From: Hygrophila difformis
Lineage: Eukaryota > Streptophyta > Magnoliopsida > Lamiales > Acanthaceae
Direction of reading: 5' to 3'
Length of the DNA: 64,000 nt
NCBI GenBank assembly: GCA_030278955.1
Contig: JAOANR010000010.1
Span: forward strand, 23,280,444 to 23,344,443
This document shows, piece after piece, positions 34,193-46,627 of the stretch. Position numbers and translations under genes: made by a program. Every line of letters starts with the position of its first letter. Position 1 is the stretch's first letter. Below the pieces are notes generated by a model. The model saw only the letters and a program-made list of their open reading frames with translations, did not search any database and was not told where the DNA came from.

Positions 34193-34612
34193 ATCTCCCC
34201 CTCATTTCATGAAGAGGTTGATTTATCACAAACAGGTCTCAAACCAGTATGATGAATAGCAATTCAGAATACCAACCTAACAACAATGGTTAAAAGATCA
34301 AGTACAACAAATGTAATTAACAGATAAGAGTAACACCAGCAAGACAATATCACAAAATAAAAAGATCGATCAAATAAGTTCATGCAAATCTAGTCCATCA
34401 GCAAAACAAACCACAATCATCAGCAAAATAAACAAGCATCAGCATCCAAGAGTATCAAAAACAGTAACCAACAGAAGTAGCATATTAGTTAAAGACCCAA
34501 ATCAAAATATCAAATTCAGTTTAGAGTGTACCCCCCTCAAAGTGTTGTCATCATCACCCAAAAACCACAGTCAGTCAGAACATATTGAGACCATTCTCTC
34601 CCCCTTGATGAA

Positions 34613-36117
34613 TCAGATCTCCTCATCATCCTCCTCTCCAGTGGGTGGAGGATCAAATGAGCCAGGAAGAAGCTTCAACATATTGTTGTTCTGCTTCCGG
34701 ATGCGGAGACCAGCATTGATGACATTCGAAATCTCCTCATTCTGTCGAAGAATGATGGTCTTAAGATGATTAACCAATGCGGCGCCAGATAGAGCAGGAC
34801 CGAGGAGAATGTCATTGTGCAAATTTCGAAGATCAGTGGTGGGAGTGTTCTGCTTGATAGGAATTCTTTCTTCCTTTGGAACCTTGATTCCATTCTTTCT
34901 TAGGAATCGTGTGATCAAGGCAGGGTAAGGGAGGAGGTCATTCTTTCCAATTGAACCGCGAGTGTAACCTAGCATCTTAGAAAGCACAGAGAGACCAAAA
35001 TTTGTCATGTTAAGATATTTTTCAATACAAAACATGAGTTTACCCATATGAGATGACACTTGACTGGCATTGGTTGTTGGAAGGATGTTGGAACTACACA
35101 GACGAAACAGACAGTTGAACTTGAGAGTAAGCTGCTGAACCCGGAGTTGATTTCGTCCAAAGGCAACACTCTTTGTGTTCGAAATCTCGTAGGCCACTTC
35201 AGCATTGGAGTTTGGCAAGTAACTCGTAACATCATCCAGATTGCTGTTAAGCTGAACCTTTAACAGCGCATTAAACACCTGAGGAAAAATCTTTAGGATT
35301 TTGCCTCGCATGTAGATCTTCCCTCCAAAAGGCGAATCAGTATCCATAACGTCTGGATGAAGATTGGCGTAGAATTCGCGAACCAATGCAGGAGAATAAT
35401 CCTCGAGTTTCGTACCCAGTAGAAAAGCTTGCAGTCCTCCAAGTACTTTGTAAAGCCTAACTCCTTGTAGATGGGATGAGTGAACTGCTCCTCTGGTATG
35501 AAATCTTGATTATTGAGCTCCTTGGCAAATTTTTGCGCCTCCTTGTCATAGAACTTGAAGTTTAGTGCATCACGAACAGTCATAGGGGCAGCTTTCTTCG
35601 GTCGTTTCTGCGTTGTCTCGACTGCAGGTTGCTTGTCCTTCCTTTTGCGGGAACGAGTCACAGGGGTACTGGCAACTGGACGGTGTTCCGGAGTAACTTC
35701 TCTATCAAGTTCGTCATCTCTCTGGTGTTCCTCTTCCTCAGCAACAACATCATCACGATCAAAGAAATCTTCAGTATCTCCTTGAGGATGCTCAGTCGTG
35801 GTTCCATCATCCCACTCCATAGGAAATGTTTCCTTTTGTGGTGCTGGAAGAGCAGGTACAGGGGGTGCAGGGAGAGCGGAAGAGTCTTCAGTAGGTGGAA
35901 GACTCACAAGAGGAGTAGCCTCCGTCACAGTGTTGTCTGCATTTCCACCCAACGCCTCTCCTGTTTCAGATGTTGAAGGAGGTGGAACATTTTCACTTAG
36001 CGCTTGAAGAACAGAAGTTACAATTTGAACTGGATCGATGGGGATTTCAGTGTTTGATGGAGCAGAAGATTCAGTATTTGGATCAGTTGGGGATTTGGGT
36101 GAACTTGAAGACGCCAT
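34613..36117 (-). pseudogene. Element C third ORF, frameshifted
   Basis: Start taken at the Met of MASSSSPKSPTDPNT (36117); upstream in-frame codons in that frame read through leader. Two overlapping frames: 36117-35293 and 35386-34613, so a one-base frameshift lies near 35390. The N-terminus is Ser/Pro-rich then acidic, with a basic RSRKRKDKQPAVETTQKRPKK stretch that could be a nuclear signal. The C-terminal part has VREFYANLHPDVM, CLFRLCSSNILPTTN, LSKMLGYTRG and LLPYPALITRFLRKNG, the same fold-like block as in element A, and ends in an acidic tail. No membrane segment is evident. Confidence 0.8.
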
Positions 36118-36449
36118 TGAAAGAAAAATGAAGCTGCACAACTTGAGAAAGAAAACAAAGAAGAAGTAGTGCAGAATAAAATGGGAGCAAGTGTATTTAA
36201 GAAGGAGAAATGAAACGTAAACCACGTTCGTAGAGAGGAAACGACGAAGCAATGATGGCGGTTTCGGGCGACGTGAGCTGCAGGGAGTGAAGAGACGGTT
36301 ACTGTAGTCACAGAGGTATGATGACACTGCGCAGACGTCGAATCAGAATCCTTGCGAATCATACTTTGTCTCTATCCGTTTCTCCTTATGAATTGCTTGG
36401 GCCTGGAAATGTTAGAATACACAACAAACGGCCCAAAGCATAACAAGAT

Positions 36450-39400
36450 TTAATTTGTATGAAAACTTTGGCCCAGAATTGTTCTAAGCCTCTCAAACTT
36501 ATCTCCCTCCATGGCTTTTGTAAGGATGTCAGCACGCTGCTCTGACGACCCTACATGTTGAATATCACAAATGTTATCTTCAACCAAATCTCTAATGAAA
36601 TGATACCTGATATCAATATGTTTGCTTCTATTGTGAAGAACTGCATTTTTAGAAATGTTTATGGCACTTGTATTGTCACAGAGCACCACAAATTTCTCTT
36701 GATGCACTCCATAATCTGCCAAAGTTTGTTTCATCCACATAAGTTGAGAACATCAACATGTAGCTGCTATATATTCTGCTTCAGCTGTAGATAGAGCAAC
36801 TATGTTCTGTTTCCTTGAGTACCAACTAACCAAATTGTTACCAAGATAGAAACAGCCTCCTGTTGTCGAGCGCCTGTCATCACAACTGCCAGCCCAATCT
36901 GAATCTGTATATCCTATAAGATCCAATGATGATCTTTTAGAATACCAAATCCCAAGTCCAATGGTTCCCTTGATATATCTCATAATTCTCTTAGCTGCTT
37001 TAAGATGTGTCTCCTTGGGTTGAGCTTGAAATCTGGCACATACTCCGGTGCTGTATGAAATATCTGTTCTGGTTGCTGTTAGGTAGAGAAGACTACCAAT
37101 CATGCTCCTGTAAAGCTTTTGATCAACATCACAACTAGAATCTGCTTTAGAAAGCTTCTCATGAATACCCTGTGGTGTTCTTGCTACTTTGCTCTCTTCT
37201 AAGTTGAACTTCTTTAGCATATTGGTTGCATACTTCTCCTGAGATAAGAAGATTCCATCTTTTTCTTGTTTAATCTGTAATCCAAGGAAGTAATGCAATT
37301 CTCCAAGCATGCTCATCTCAAATTCAGTCTTCATATCATGTATAAATCCATCTCTAAGTTCTTCTGAAGTAGATCCAAAAATGATATCATCAACATAGAC
37401 TTGAACTACAATGATATGCTTATCTGTGTGTTTGATGAAAAGTGTCTTATCCACATTTCCTCTGGTATATCCGTGGTTAACCAGAAATTTTGACAGCCTT
37501 TCATACCAGGCACGAGGTGCCTGTTTAAGACCATATAGGGCTCCTTTCACTCTGTAAACATAGTCTGGATGTTTGTGATCTTCAAATCCAGCTGGTTGAG
37601 CTACATAAATTTCCTCCTTAATTTTCCCGTTCAGAAAAGCAGTCTTGATATCCATTTGGTATAACTTGAAATCTAGATAACAAGCAACAGATAGCAAAAT
37701 CCTTACAGCTTCCATTCTGGCCACTGGTGCATAAGTTTCTCCATAGTCTAAACCTTCAATTTGTGTGTAGCCTTGTGCTACCAATCTAGCTTTATTTCTG
37801 ACTATGTTTCCATGTTCATCTTTCTTGTTTCTGAAAATCCACTTGGTACCAATGATGTTGATGTTGTCAGGCGGTGGTACTAACTCCCATACAGAGTTTC
37901 TTTCAAACTGAAGTAACTCATCCTGCATGGCAGCTATCCAATACTCATCTTTGAAAGCTTCAGACTCATTCTTTGGTTCCATCTTGGATATAAAGCAGTT
38001 CATTCCAGCGAGTTGCTTGTAATCAACCTTCTTGTTTCTGGTCTGCCTAGGTGCATCCAATTCTCCAATGATATCAGTGTTAGAATGATGCTTCAAAGTT
38101 CTTGGTCCTTTCCTCTTATCTATAATGGCAGTGTCAAGCGGTTGTTGCTCTTCCTCAGTATCAACCAAAGATTCTGATTCAGCTCCAGTTATCACATCAG
38201 CTTCAAATGATGGCTCATGTGTTTCCTCAGATGGTGGATCAAATACAGGAAAATAATGCAGACCATCTTCATATTCAGATAATCCTTTAGCTAGAGAATC
38301 TTCAAATAGAACATTCACAGATTCTATAACTTTCTTACTATCAGTCAGATAAACTCTGTAGGCTCTGGAGTTGTTAGCATAACCCAAAAACAACCCTTTT
38401 TATGATCTGGCATCAAACTTCTTAAGCTGTTCCCTGTCTCTGTAAACATGACAAGGACAACCAAATGTATGAAAATATCTAACATTAGGAAGTTTATCAT
38501 ACCATATTTGATAAGGAGTGAAATTTTTCTTCGGCCTCAAAAGAACTCTATTTGAAATATGGCATGCTGTGTTGACAGCTTCTGCCCAAAAAGTCTTTGA
38601 TAGTGTACTCCCATGAAGCATAGACCTTGCCATCTCCTGTAAGGTTCTATTCTTCCTTTCTACAATCCCATTTTGTTGAGGAGTCTTTGGGGCAGAGAAC
38701 TCTTGAGAAATTCCATGTTGCTTACAGAAATCAGTGAACTATTGATTGTCAAACTCTCTCCCATGATCAGTTCTAATCCTTTTGATTTTTCCTTGTTTTT
38801 TATTCATGATCTTCAGGCTTGTGGACTCAAAATACTCAAAGGCTTCATCTTTTGATCTGAGAAAACAAACAAAGGTAAATCTAGAAAAATCATCAACTAT
38901 CACAAGTACATACCTTTTGCCATTAAGGCTTTCAACTTCCATTGGACCCATCAAGTCCATGTGAATAAGTTCAAGGCAGTGATTTGTGGTAATTTCATCG
39001 ACTCGTTTGTGTTGAGCTTTAGTTTGTTTTCCTTTAGAACAGCCTTCACAGACAATTTGAGAGTTGTTCTGTAGTTTTGGCAACCCTTTGACTGCTCCAG
39101 AAATACTCAGTTTGTAGAGAGTTTGATAATTCAAGTGTGCCATTCTTTTGTGCCATAGCGGCTTGTAAGATCTTCTTTCAAAATCAAAGCCCTGTCTACT
39201 GTTTCCTTTAGGACATAACAATTGTTAGTAGACCTTTTCCCTGACATGATACACTTGTAATCTTTAAAGACATAGCAAGTATTCATATCAAATAGCACTA
39301 AGGAATTTTCATCACATAATTGACTTATGGAAATTAAATTGGTAGTTAAACCATCAACAAAGTAAACCTTAGAGAGATTAGAAAGAACTCCCTTTTCAAT

Positions 39401-41490
39401 TTTACCATAACCAGTGATTTTGCTTTTGGCACCATCTCCATACATCACCTCTCCACAATCTTGTTCTGTGAAGTTTTGTAGTATATTTTTGGTTCCAGTC
39501 ATATGTCTAGAGCATCCGGAATCAAAATACCACAAGGTGTTCTTTTGATGTGCCTGCAAAGATACAACAACAAGACCAAGTGACTGTTGATTAGAATGTT
39601 TAGGTATCCAGGCCTTACGAATCTGGATCTTCTTTTGTAGTTCTAACGTCGGCCAGACAACAGGTCTTCCATTTAAGAGATCTCGAACAATCCTTAAACA
39701 AGTGTCTGCTTGATGACCAGGTAGACCACAATATATACAATCCCTTGAGTCTTGAGGTGCAATATTGACTTGAATTGGCACATTTCTATAAGCAGCAGCA
39801 TTGCTTGACTGTTCACCAAGATATCCTCCACTAACAAAGTTTCTCTTGGTTGATTTGAATTTCTTTGCTTTACCTTTCTTCTTGTATCCTATACCTGAAA
39901 GATCACCAGGTCTTTTGCACATAGAAAGAACTGAATCCAATTTATTTTTACCTTTTACCGATTGAGAGAGTTCATTGCATTTGGCTTGAAGTTGTAGATT
40001 TTCTGTGGCCAAACATGTCTTTGCATCAGAAAGTTTGGAGCATTCATCTTGAAGTTCCTCAACTTTGAGCTTTGCTAGCTTTAATTCCTTTTGTAATTTG
40101 ATCTTCTCAGTAGATAGATTATCATAAGAAATTCCGAAGTCAGTCAGTTGTGTTAACAGCTTCTTATTCTCGTTGAAGGCTGTATCATACTCGAACTTTA
40201 ACTCTTCATATGCATCGGCCAGTTTAGAGTATATTTCACTGATATTACCTGCATTTATAGAATCATCTTCATCAGTAGAATAATCTATTGAATTTGTTAT
40301 ACCTGGTTGGGGACTACAGTCTCGAATAGTCAATGCGATAACATCTTCAGAGTCACTCTGTTGTTCCTCTGTTGCTTCAACATCGAATTCGTCATCACTG
40401 AGTGTAGCTTGATAAGCTTTTCCTTCTTTCCTTTTGGCAGTAGGACATTGATGTCCTTTTCCTCCACACTCATAGCATATAATAGAAGAGAATTTGTCAA
40501 ATTTCTCAGGTTCCTTGAGTTTCTTGACATTACTGCCTTTGCCTTCGAACTTCTTAGATCCTTTGGACTGTTGTTTGTCAGATGTTGAAACACCATGTGA
40601 ACTGGATTTCTGAGGCTTGCCTTTCTGTAACTGTCTTGCTCTCTTTTCTTGAAGAAATTTGGCCATCCTTCTGGTGATCAAGGATAACTCTTCATCTAAA
40701 TCATCATCTGATTCCTCAACCTTTTCAGCCTTTAGAGCAATACTCTTCGATTTTCCTTTGCTTCTTGATTCCAGATGATTCATTTCATAATTTTGCAAAT
40801 TGCCAACCAACTCTTCCAAAGTCATGGTGTTGGTCTTCTCACTCTCTTCAAGAACTGAGATCTTTCCAGAATACTTAGGAGAAACCGTACGTAGCATCTT
40901 GCGAACCAATTTTTGTTCATCAAAATGCATTCCAAGCTCTATGCATTGATTAACCACATTTTGAAATCTTTCAAAATATGTCGAAATACATCATCTGTCA
41001 TCCCCAACCTGTCATATAAAGATTCAACACGATGTAATCGAGTTAGTTTAACATCGGCAGAACCTTCAAACCTGACTTCAAGAAATCTCCACATCTCATA
41101 GGCATTTTTACAATTCTTGATCATTCTGTGCTGTGCCTCTTCCATAGCTCCGCTGATCGCGTTCATAGCTGCGTAATTCCCTTGTTTTGCTGCTCTTTCT
41201 GCTACAGTTAATTCGGCTTTCCTAGCAAGTCGTGTAATCGGTGCAGCAGGTGGTACAGCCGTTGTTGTGGTAGCAGTGGTAGAGGTAGTGTCTGTTGAAG
41301 CGGATGTGGTCGTCGTTGCAGTGACAACCGCAGGGATTTCAGTCCTTGTTGGTGGTTCCCATGCTTTTTCAACTGCATCCCAGACATCTTCTCTAAGAGC
41401 TCTGAGATAGCACTCCATTCTTGATTTCCAGTAGCTAAAATTGTTTCCATCGAAGATTGGTGGACGAAGATGCGAAATTTCCCTACTCAT
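36450..41490 (-). pseudogene. Element C gag-pol, multiply broken
   Basis: Gag starts MSREISHLRPPIFDG (41490). A frameshift near 40965 joins it to the frame 40957-39131 (zinc knuckle CYECGGKGHQCPTAK, coiled coil, second knuckle CIYCGLPGHQADTC, protease FDSGCSRHMTG). A second frameshift near 39190 leads to the integrase frame (WHKRMAHLNYQTL, CEGCSKGKQTKAQH, LIHMDLMGP, IVDDFSRFTF). Stops in that frame lie near 38738 (after DHGREFDNQ), 38400 and 36752. RT shows [30 protein letters not shown] and YVDDIIFGS; RNase H shows YTDSDWAGS and KHIDIRYHFIRD. Much more degraded than element A. Confidence 0.92.
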
Positions 41491-41527
41491 CTTGAATCTT
41501 GAATCTCCAGTAAACGTTTGAAGATTG

Positions 41528-41539
41528 GCTCTGATACCA
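41528..41539 (-). other. Element C primer binding site (tRNA-iMet)
   Basis: GCTCTGATACCA on the + strand, inverse of TGGTATCAGAGC, two bases inside the 5' LTR that begins at 41542. Confidence 0.85.
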
Positions 41540-41541
41540 AT

Positions 41542-42200
41542 TGACAGTCCCTGAGTAGGTTGTTAACGCGATGTATTGACAACACACACAATTGCAGAAA
41601 TATAAGAACACAATTGTTTGTTGACCCGGTTCGGACCTCCTGTCCTACATCCGGGGGATTCCAATCCAGGCGAAGATTACTCAACTATGAACAAGAACAA
41701 ACACAAGACTCGAGACCAATCCTGTTAACTCGATCTAAAAGCTGAAACTCTCCCCCTCAACTTCTAATCTCCCTAACTAGAATTACAGAGACAATCTTGT
41801 TGTTCCTTCAACCTGTTGACAACCCTGAATCAAGAATCCTTTAAGCTATATCAAGAAGAATCCCTCTCCTTGATTTACAACTCGATCTAAGTGATATACA
41901 GTGAATTACAACACAATTCTATCAAGAACAAAAACTCTCAAAACATCTCACCATGAAGAACAAGTTTTTGACTCTCTTGAAGTATATCTTCTAAAACGAA
42001 AACTGAATTCTCTTGGTAGAATATTGAAGATAAAATCCCTTAAAGTAAAGACTGACTCAAAGACTATTTATAAGCTGAGAACGTCTTGGTCTTTGAGTCC
42101 GGGTGCTGGTGAAGCTTTGATCTTTAAAACCATAACTGTATCGTTGTTAGAACGTTGCAATGACACCCAAATGATTCTGCATGAAATGTTAGTGCCAACA
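41542..42200 (-). repeat. Element C 5' LTR
   Basis: 659 bp, about 13 substitutions from 33534-34192 (about 2 percent). The duplicated ATTAC follows at 42201-42205. Confidence 0.94.
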
Positions 42201-42205
42201 ATTAC

Positions 42206-42500
42206 AAAAGGGTTTGGACAATAAATTCCGGACCCACAAAAACCCACTCAACAAATGTAGACTCTTCACAAAAGAAAAAGCCTACCAAAACACCCTAAGA
42301 CTCTCTGGGCCAAATTTGCCCACTAGATTCAGCAGGCAGAAGGAAGCTTTTGAAGGCTGCTTCTTCTGCTGCTTGGTATTGGTGTGTTTGTAGTGAGGGA
42401 TGGCACTGGCTTTTATAGGCAAATGCAGGGGGTGGCATTAAAGAGGCAGCCGTCCAACCCACAACTCCCAACCACATCATAATCAATGCACCACCTAACA
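42206..42500 (-). repeat. Element B 5' LTR, part after element C
   Basis: Continues the LTR from AAAAGGGTTTGG to CACCTAACA, then the duplicated GAAAA. Confidence 0.93.
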
Positions 42501-42599
42501 GAAAAATTGATGTTTAAGGTACATAAAGTGTTTTATCCCAAATGCGACTGCCAAAATCAGCAATTTTTGAATCTGGAGTTTGAAATTAATGATAAAAAA

Positions 42600-42779
42600 T
42601 CATTTCAAATTGAGATAAAGCCTTCATCCTCAATGTTGACCTTGAAAAGGTATATGATAGCGTTTGGTTGGCCGTTCCTCAAGAAATGTTTATCCCAAAT
42701 GGGCCTTTCCCCTCTCTTCGACGGATCATCATGTTTTTTGTCTCATCTCCTACCTGTTCTATTTTATGGAATGGGACGC
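42600..42779 (+). pseudogene. LINE reverse transcriptase remnant, left part
   Basis: Codes VDLEKVYDSVW (42636 region), the plant LINE RT motif usually read DLEKAYD, followed by degraded sequence. It stops at the duplicated GACGC (42775-42779) of the solo LTR and resumes at 45876. Confidence 0.7.
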
Positions 42780-45700
42780 TGTAACACCCCAAAATTCATC
42801 CTCATAAGGTTTCAGAATGTTACCGCCACACTTGTCAGTCAGGCTCGCCCTTTGGCTAACTTAATTGACAAGTGCTACGGCTAAATATAAATTTTTGTAG
42901 TATGAACTTTAAAAATAATTGCCAATTTTATAAAATATAGACATAAGAAAATTTAAAGTACTTAATACCAGAGTCATTGTTCTTTCTCACGCGGAAGCAT
43001 AAACTAAAGGCAATATATAGGACATTAATATTTAAAAGTACGTGGTTCCTTAAAGCAACAATCTTTTGATGAAAGGTAATCCCATCCCCAAATGCTCATG
43101 TCATGAGATGCAATTCATATGTCAGCTCCAATATCTGTAAAAAGATAACACAACAACTTTTTATCAGTACAATGGTATTGAGTAAGTCAACCCGCTCCAC
43201 TTTAAGAAGTGGGTTTTAAAATAGTGGTTGACACTCAAAAAATAATAATAATAATAATAATAATAATAATTTTCACTTTTTAAAATGATCACACACATTA
43301 CCTTTAACAAAATAAATAACTTTCATTCTTACCATTGTAGCAACTATGCACAAGAGGACACCATTTTTCATATATCATATCATATCATATCGATCATAAG
43401 TCATGATCAGCATGCAGCGGACTCATATACAGACACACTCCGGAGCCTTGGGTAACCCATCACGGATACACCCAAGAGTATAGACTCATACATGCAACAA
43501 CGCCGTTTTGGCCCAATTTATCAACAATGCCGTCTTGGCATATTTAGAGGGGGAGGCCCCGCAAGACACATCCCTAGTGCATTAGCCCTCTATCAAGTAT
43601 GGCATCTTACTCAAGTTAATAGTGCACAATGTATTTAAAAGAGTTTTTCACAATTTTCCACATAATATCCTCTTTAAAAGAGTTTTCAACAATTTCACGG
43701 GAGTAACCTCATAACAAGGGCATTCAATAATGCCAAATATCATTTCAACATTTAATTCCCATATCAATATCTCATAGATATGAAAATATCATTTCATGGA
43801 TCTCAAAATCCAACAATTTCTCATTTGGACCAAAAATCAAGTCCAATGTCGCAGTTTACGCCAAGTCAGTTTAAAAATTCATATGAAAGGCGATTGCTTT
43901 GAAATTTAAACTGTAAATACTCAACACATAGTTGAACAAGTTTCATGTTTTACACTTTTCAAAATAAGATATGGAAACATTTCAAAAATTGAGTTCTTTT
44001 CAGAACATGTATTCTGCCAGAAATTCAATAGTGACTCTATAATTTTCCACAGGTTTTAAAAATAGTAATTCGCGACCAAAAATTCTAAAATTTTACCACA
44101 AGGTAGATAACACATAGATAAATATTTTTCATGAAGAAACCATTTGGCTTTGAGACACTTAAGACCTTCAAAAATGTGGATTTCAGAAAACACTATCATT
44201 TCTTAGATTTCAACAAAAAGAGATTTCGACCTTTCGAAAAAGCGGGTCCATAACTTTCTCATACGATTTCTAAAAATTATAAAAGTTTCCATAAATATAC
44301 TCAACTCAATAAGGAACAAGTTTTATGAAGGAACCTTTGAGGGATATTGTACCAAAATAGTTTAAAAAGATGGATCTTTACTTAAACGAAAAACTGACAG
44401 ATTTTGGTATAATGTGGGAATTCTAATTTTGTATTCTTAAAACATGGATTGGGATCTCCAAAACTTAAAGTAGAGAGTGTTAACTTACTGAATTGATGTA
44501 TAAGAGCAAGCAGATTCAAAGATAATGGCCGTTATAACACAAGATTCGCACCACAAATTACGGGTTTCGCTGAAATTCGACAAATAGAGGGAAATCAATT
44601 TATAGTATAAAAATAAAAGATTTAGATCTCTAAGATACAAGTTTCAAGGATGATATCTTACTAACCAAGTGTTGAGAAGAGTTAGAACTCTTAGAATGAT
44701 GAAGGTTGCCAAGCCTACAAGACTCCACAATCCTTAAGATATGCTCACTATGTGGGAGAACTTTGAAGAATAAAATGGGTAGTGAATTTGGCTAATGAGA
44801 TGGATGAGATTGGTGTGTTTGAAGGCTAGAAATTCCCTCTATTTATAGGCTAAGATTTGAACAATTGAACACGACACATTGTGAGAGTGATTACAACCTC
44901 ACCAATCATCCAATTAAGTGTGTCTTGACCAATAATGGTTAGAGTATTTGTATCCACTCATTTGGTCCTTATAGCCTAACAAAGAGGCTATTAATTTGGG
45001 AGGCTATTAATTTTGTTCATCATGTTGTCTATTAACATAATGGTTTGCCTATTATGGAGACTATTAATCTTGGTGGGTTCAAGAGATAATTGATCACCTT
45101 TCTTTGCTAGCCATTCATCCAAGACACTTGTTAATCATGTGGATTTTTCATCTATTTGTTTAGGAAGAAAATTTCTTGCAATTGCTTTTAACCTTATATT
45201 TGTGTAAGTAGTGTATCATGAAAATGATTGAAGTATTAGCTTGTCTACAAAAATCATTATTCTTGCCATTATTTAGTGGCATGCATTTATACTCAATGAG
45301 TTGGATATGATAATATAATATTTATTTATTTATTTCAAGTATTGTATTTATATTAATGTGCTTTCAAAAAGATAATAATAATATACTTGCATGGTTGTAT
45401 TTTATTCATAACAATACTCAAACCACAAAGTCTTCATGTCATCATCAAATAAAAATTATAATCTATGAATATATTTTCTTATATATAAAAGTTAATTCTC
45501 ATAGATTCACATAAGAAAACTCATAATTTTATTTTTATAAAAATTTATTCCATAATGAATATCAAAGTACTTAAAATATTCACATACTATCCTCATAATA
45601 ATTTTCAAGACCAATGTGTATATATATAAAAACTTATATATATAATTTAAACAATAGATTTAAAAAAATATTCCATAAACTATATAATTCTATTACCCAT

Positions 45701-45870
45701 GATATTGAAATTCATATTTCTTTTGGAAAAGACAAATTTACATATATAGTTTTTCAAGTATTGTTTTGTAGAAAAATCAATATACTAATTCTTTAAGCAA
45801 GTGATTAAATATTTAATAAAAATCTCTTTAGTGAATTACAATTATTTCGGGTAATTTCTATGTAATTACA
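42780..45870. mobile_element. Solo LTR, 3.1 kb
   Basis: Begins TGTAACACCCC and ends TGTAATTACA, flanked by the perfect 5-bp duplication GACGC (42775-42779, 45871-45875). No gag or pol lies inside, so it is a solo LTR left by recombination. A TGTAACACCCC start and such length are common in Ty3/gypsy chromovirus LTRs (Tekay/Del type); that assignment is an inference. It contains an AAT microsatellite at 43236-43270. No gene is seen. Confidence 0.85.
43236..43270. repeat. AAT microsatellite
   Basis: About 11 AAT/TAA units in a row inside the solo LTR. Confidence 0.9.
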
Positions 45871-45875
45871 GACGC

Positions 45876-46090
45876 CTCTTGAAAGCCTTTACTCCTGCTA
45901 ATGACTAATGGCCTTAGTCAGGGAGATCCTCTTTCCCCCTACCTATATTTAACATAGTCCTGGTAAGACTATTAATGCGGAAGTGTAAAGGGGGACATGG
46001 AAACATGTTAAACTCTCTCGATCGAGTACCGGGATCTCTCATTTGCTCTTTGCGAATGATTTAAGAAGAGGAAAGCATGAAATGACAAAT
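45876..46090 (+). pseudogene. LINE reverse transcriptase remnant, right part
   Basis: Encodes TNGLSQGDPLSPYLY, matching the LINE motif GLRQGDPLSPYLF, then decays with stops and shifts. Same LINE as at 42600, since the two parts join across the solo LTR at GACGC. Confidence 0.75.
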
Positions 46091-46433
46091 ACTTCTATAT
46101 CCCTTCTAACAATCAACCGTTAATGTAAGCACAAGAACCACCCCGGAGCCAAACAGTGTAGAGCATAGAGCCAATTCAGTATCAAATAATTACTCTGATC
46201 ATTCAATTACACACGATGGTATGATTATTACAACACTGTCCTTTCCTTGAAGTCCACTTTGAGATTTGAGACTGCTTAGTGCATACCAACAGTAACTCAG
46301 TAAGTATCCTCTAGTAGACTTCTTAGAATTAGGATCCCATCCCATATTTTGCCCAATGGTAAAAATTTAAACTTGTTGAATCCCGCCCCCGCCCAGTAGG
46401 GGGGGTTGTAAAATCAGTATGTATACAGTGCAC
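46091..46433. other. Stretch without a recognised feature
   Basis: No coding signal. It may include the former 3' flank of the HAK/KUP pseudogene. Contains CCCGCCCCCGCCC beside GGGGGGG near 46382-46406. Confidence 0.4.
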
Positions 46434-46436
46434 TTA

Positions 46437-46603
46437 GAGGGTGTTTGGATTAGCGATATAAAATAGATTATTTGATTATTGCGTTTTCAAAACGCAAATA
46501 ATCAAGTTTGCAGCACCTTTTTTAGCGGTTAAACTGATTATTTGCGTTTTGAAAACGCAATAAGCAGATAATTTATTTTCTTGCAGCTTATCCAAACACC
46601 ATC
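46437..46603. mobile_element. Tourist-like (PIF/Harbinger) MITE
   Basis: 167 bp. Starts GAGGGTGTTTGGATTAGC and ends GCTTATCCAAACACCATC, flanked by TTA on both sides (46434-46436, 46604-46606). The interior contains two perfect palindrome arms around GCGTTTTCAAAACGC and GCGTTTTGAAAACGC, so it can fold into a long hairpin. Confidence 0.85.
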
Positions 46604-46627
46604 TTACTCTAGAACAAGTTCATCCAT

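Larger units (their letters stand above)
33534..42200 (-). mobile_element. Element C: Sirevirus-type copia nested in the LTR of element B
   Basis: 8,667 bp, minus strand. LTRs of 659 bp (33534-34192, 41542-42200), TGACAGTCCC to TTAGTGCCAACA, differing at about 13 sites. Target duplication ATTAC on both sides. Primer site for tRNA-iMet at about 41528-41539; polypurine tract inverse ATCTCCCCCTCATTTC at 34193. Gag-pol is broken by two frameshifts and three stops, and the third ORF by one frameshift. Relative of element A with diverged LTRs. Confidence 0.95.
28710..42500 (-). mobile_element. Element B: Ty1/copia retrotransposon, split by element C
   Basis: Minus-oriented copia of about 5.1 kb once element C is removed. 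LTRs of 427 bp: 28710-29136, and 33402-33533 plus 42206-42500. They start TGTTGCGG and end CACCTAACA, with about five differences. Duplication GAAAA at 28705-28709 and 42501-42505. iMet primer site and polypurine tract are present. Gag-pol is one frame with three stops. The Tnt1-like layout (single polyprotein, no third ORF) separates it from the Sireviruses A, C and D. Confidence 0.93.

Noticed and set aside
45614..45796. Small ORF in the solo LTR
   Set aside because: AT-rich chance frame without features.
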